Below are positions 5,554 through 6,648 of a DNA stretch of 6,648 nucleotides, piece after piece (the stretch's first letter is position 1; every line of letters starts with the position of its first letter). Source of the stretch: Clostridia bacterium (GTDB lineage: Bacteria > Bacillota > Clostridia > Oscillospirales > CAG-382); the NCBI GenBank assembly GCA_017397605.1, contig JAFQII010000156.1, positions 1-6,648 on the forward strand, given 5' to 3'. The position numbers were made by a program, and so were the translations under genes. Under the pieces are notes generated by a model. It made no database searches. It saw only the letters and a list, made by a program, of their open reading frames with translations, and had not been told where the DNA came from.

Positions 5554-5582
5554 TTGACAAAATCGACATCTTATGTTATGAT
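5554..5582 (+). promoter_or_regulatory. Promoter of the lipoprotein gene
   Basis: TTGACA (5554-5559), a 17-bp spacer and TATGAT (5577-5582) form an almost perfect sigma-A-type promoter. The expected start near 5589 leaves a leader of about 25 nt. It diverges from the aroF promoter with about 75 bp between the two -35 boxes; nothing else recognisable lies in that gap. Confidence 0.8.
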
Positions 5583-5613
5583 AAAAACACTAATATCGAA
5601 AGTTGGGGCTGCT

Positions 5614-6648
5614 ATGTCAAAGTTATTTTGGTGTGTTCTGATCGTTGCCGTGTTATTGCTCGTTTCTTGCGATTCCACGACTGATGTGTCGGACGTTTCT
5701 TCGCAGGATGGCTCGTCGGCTGTTTCCGAAATCCTTTCGGGAGAGCCAAGCGATTCTTCGGCTGTTGAAACAGAGAGTTCCTTGGCTGAATCTGCTTCAT
5801 CCGCAGAAAGCTCGCTTGCGGACGAGAACGATTCTTCCGAGCAGTCTTCCGTTCCGGATTCGCAGTCTTCCGCTATCTCTTCGGAGAGCTCTGCGGCAGA
5901 AAGCAGTGAGGCATCCGACGAAAGCGAGGAGCCCGAAGAAAGCAAACAACCCGAAGAAAGTAAACAACCCGAAGAAAGTAAACGACCCGAGGAAAGCAAG
6001 CAACCCGAAGAAAGCGATGAGCAGCCGGAGGAAAGCAGCGAGGCTTCTTCCGAGGAACCTGTCGAAAGCTCCGAAGAGCAGTCTTCCGAGGAATCCGGCG
6101 AAACATCCGAGTCCCATCCTTCTTCTCTTTCCTCGATCAACAGAAACGATATTATGGTCAATCTTGCAAAAGGAAAATCCTATACAGTCAATGCCAAGTC
6201 AAGCACCGAGTATCCCGACAACGGTCAAAAAATGACCGACGGTATCACCAGCACTACTTTTAACAAGGATAATTGGGTTGGTATCAACTCGCCGTCCACG
6301 ACCGTAATCGTGCTCGACCTCGGTAAGAAAGAGCAAAACATCGCAGATCTTGCTATCGGTATTTTGAGATATACAAGCTACGGCATCGGTTCTCCGGCGA
6401 CTGTTTTGTACGAGATTTCTTCCGACGGCAAAAATTATCAAAAAGTCGGTACCGTATACCGTCCCAAAGATGTCTCCGATGTTTCGTCTTATTCCTATGA
6501 TCTCAAGCTTGCGGAGCCGGTTTCTGCGAGATATGTCCGCTATACGCTGTCCGGTACGGACTCCCATTGGCTCTTTATCTGCGAGCTGTTTGTCAAAAAA
6601 TACGTTGCGGAAGCGGATAAGCCCTCCTATTACGGCAACCAAAAGCTC
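5614..6648 (+). CDS. Surface lipoprotein with Ser/Glu-rich repeat linker and F5/8 type C (discoidin)-like domain, partial
   Basis: The frame is open from ATG 5614 to the right edge (345 codons, no stop). Residues 1-19 are a lipoprotein signal: SK, a hydrophobic stretch, then LLVSC with Cys19 as the lipidated residue, so the mature protein is anchored outside the cell membrane. Residues 20 to about 174 are a low-complexity acidic linker rich in Ser and Glu, with PEESKQ hexapeptides from residue 107. From about residue 180 an F5/8 type C or CBM32-like beta-sandwich begins: NLAKGKSY, KMTDGITS, VIVLDLGK, YEISSDGKNYQKVGTV, ARYVRYTL and WLFICELFV, ending near residue 330. Such domains bind glycans; a catalytic or further binding module may follow outside the window. 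The ribosome binding site is weak (GGGG, 5605-5608, five nucleotides upstream). Ligand and function are unknown. Confidence 0.88.
   Translation, partial: MSKLFWCVLIVAVLLLVSCDSTTDVSDVSSQDGSSAVSEILSGEPSDSSAVETESSLAESASSAESSLADENDSSEQSSVPDSQSSAISSESSAAESSEASDESEEPEESKQPEESKQPEESKRPEESKQPEESDEQPEESSEASSEEPVESSEEQSSEESGETSESHPSSLSSINRNDIMVNLAKGKSYTVNAKSSTEYPDNGQKMTDGITSTTFNKDNWVGINSPSTTVIVLDLGKKEQNIADLAIGILRYTSYGIGSPATVLYEISSDGKNYQKVGTVYRPKDVSDVSSYSYDLKLAEPVSARYVRYTLSGTDSHWLFICELFVKKYVAEADKPSYYGNQKL
5932..6039 (+). repeat. 18-bp in-frame tandem repeats encoding PEESKQ
   Basis: Units start at 5932, 5950, 5968, 5986 and 6004 and follow the pattern CCCGAAGAAAGCAAACAA, with single-base differences. 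The peptide reads PEESKQ, PEESKQ, PEESKR, PEESKQ, then a decayed PEESDE, and after one extra CAG codon a last PEESSE (6025-6042). Unit length is a multiple of three, so copy-number change would alter linker length without shifting the frame. Confidence 0.9.

Noticed and set aside
5571..6235. Long open frames of 196 residues on the minus strand (5571-6161) and in another plus frame (5645-6235)
   Set aside because: Both overlie the Ser/Glu repeat region of the lipoprotein gene. Their low-complexity composition mirrors the repeats, and neither has a recognisable domain. The plus frame with lipobox and discoidin domain explains the region.
1..6648. Novel multi-gene defence or mobile system
   Set aside because: All genes but the small protein and the partial lipoprotein fit known housekeeping or metabolic families, and there are no integrase, transposase, toxin-antitoxin or phage-type genes, nor terminal repeats.

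Overview
The window looks like a chromosomal segment of a Clostridia-type Firmicute (Bacillota), plausibly an anaerobic gut or rumen lineage. Pointers are the GGAGG-type ribosome binding sites, the strong TTGACA-17-TATAAT promoters, an oxygen-sensitive PflA/PflX-like radical SAM enzyme, a cytoplasmic CE2-like carbohydrate esterase, and a lipoprotein with a Ser/Glu-rich linker and a discoidin-like domain. This placement is inference; no rRNA or marker phylogeny is available here.

Layout: positions 755 to 1 (minus) hold an aminoglycoside-phosphotransferase-family kinase that runs off the left edge. Its frame is cut by one UAG codon directly before the catalytic HGD motif. Behind its promoter lie two tandem 26-bp hairpin repeats that terminate a minus-strand tRNA-Pro(CGG), which has its own consensus promoter. 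Next comes ruvX (minus), then a divergent small acidic protein of unknown function (plus). A strong hairpin terminator separates it from a convergent CE2-like SGNH esterase (minus). The esterase shares a divergent promoter region with a PflX-type radical SAM protein (plus). That gene converges on an aroF-dut operon (minus) across a shared hairpin terminator. Finally, a consensus promoter drives a plus-strand lipoprotein gene that runs off the right edge.

The genes do not form one pathway. They read as a housekeeping patchwork of small units: translation (tRNA-Pro), 16S maturation or recombination (RuvX), nucleotide hygiene (Dut), entry to the shikimate pathway (DAHP synthase), carbohydrate deacetylation (SGNH), glycyl-radical chemistry (PflX-like) and a cell-surface binding protein. 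Nearly every unit has its own promoter with a 17-bp spacer.

The items most worth a second look are the in-frame UAG in an otherwise intact kinase, the tandem terminator duplication with compensatory base changes, the repeat-bearing surface lipoprotein, and the unassigned 73-residue protein ending in PVQDADDL. I found no mobile element, CRISPR array, phage module or obvious new multi-gene system.
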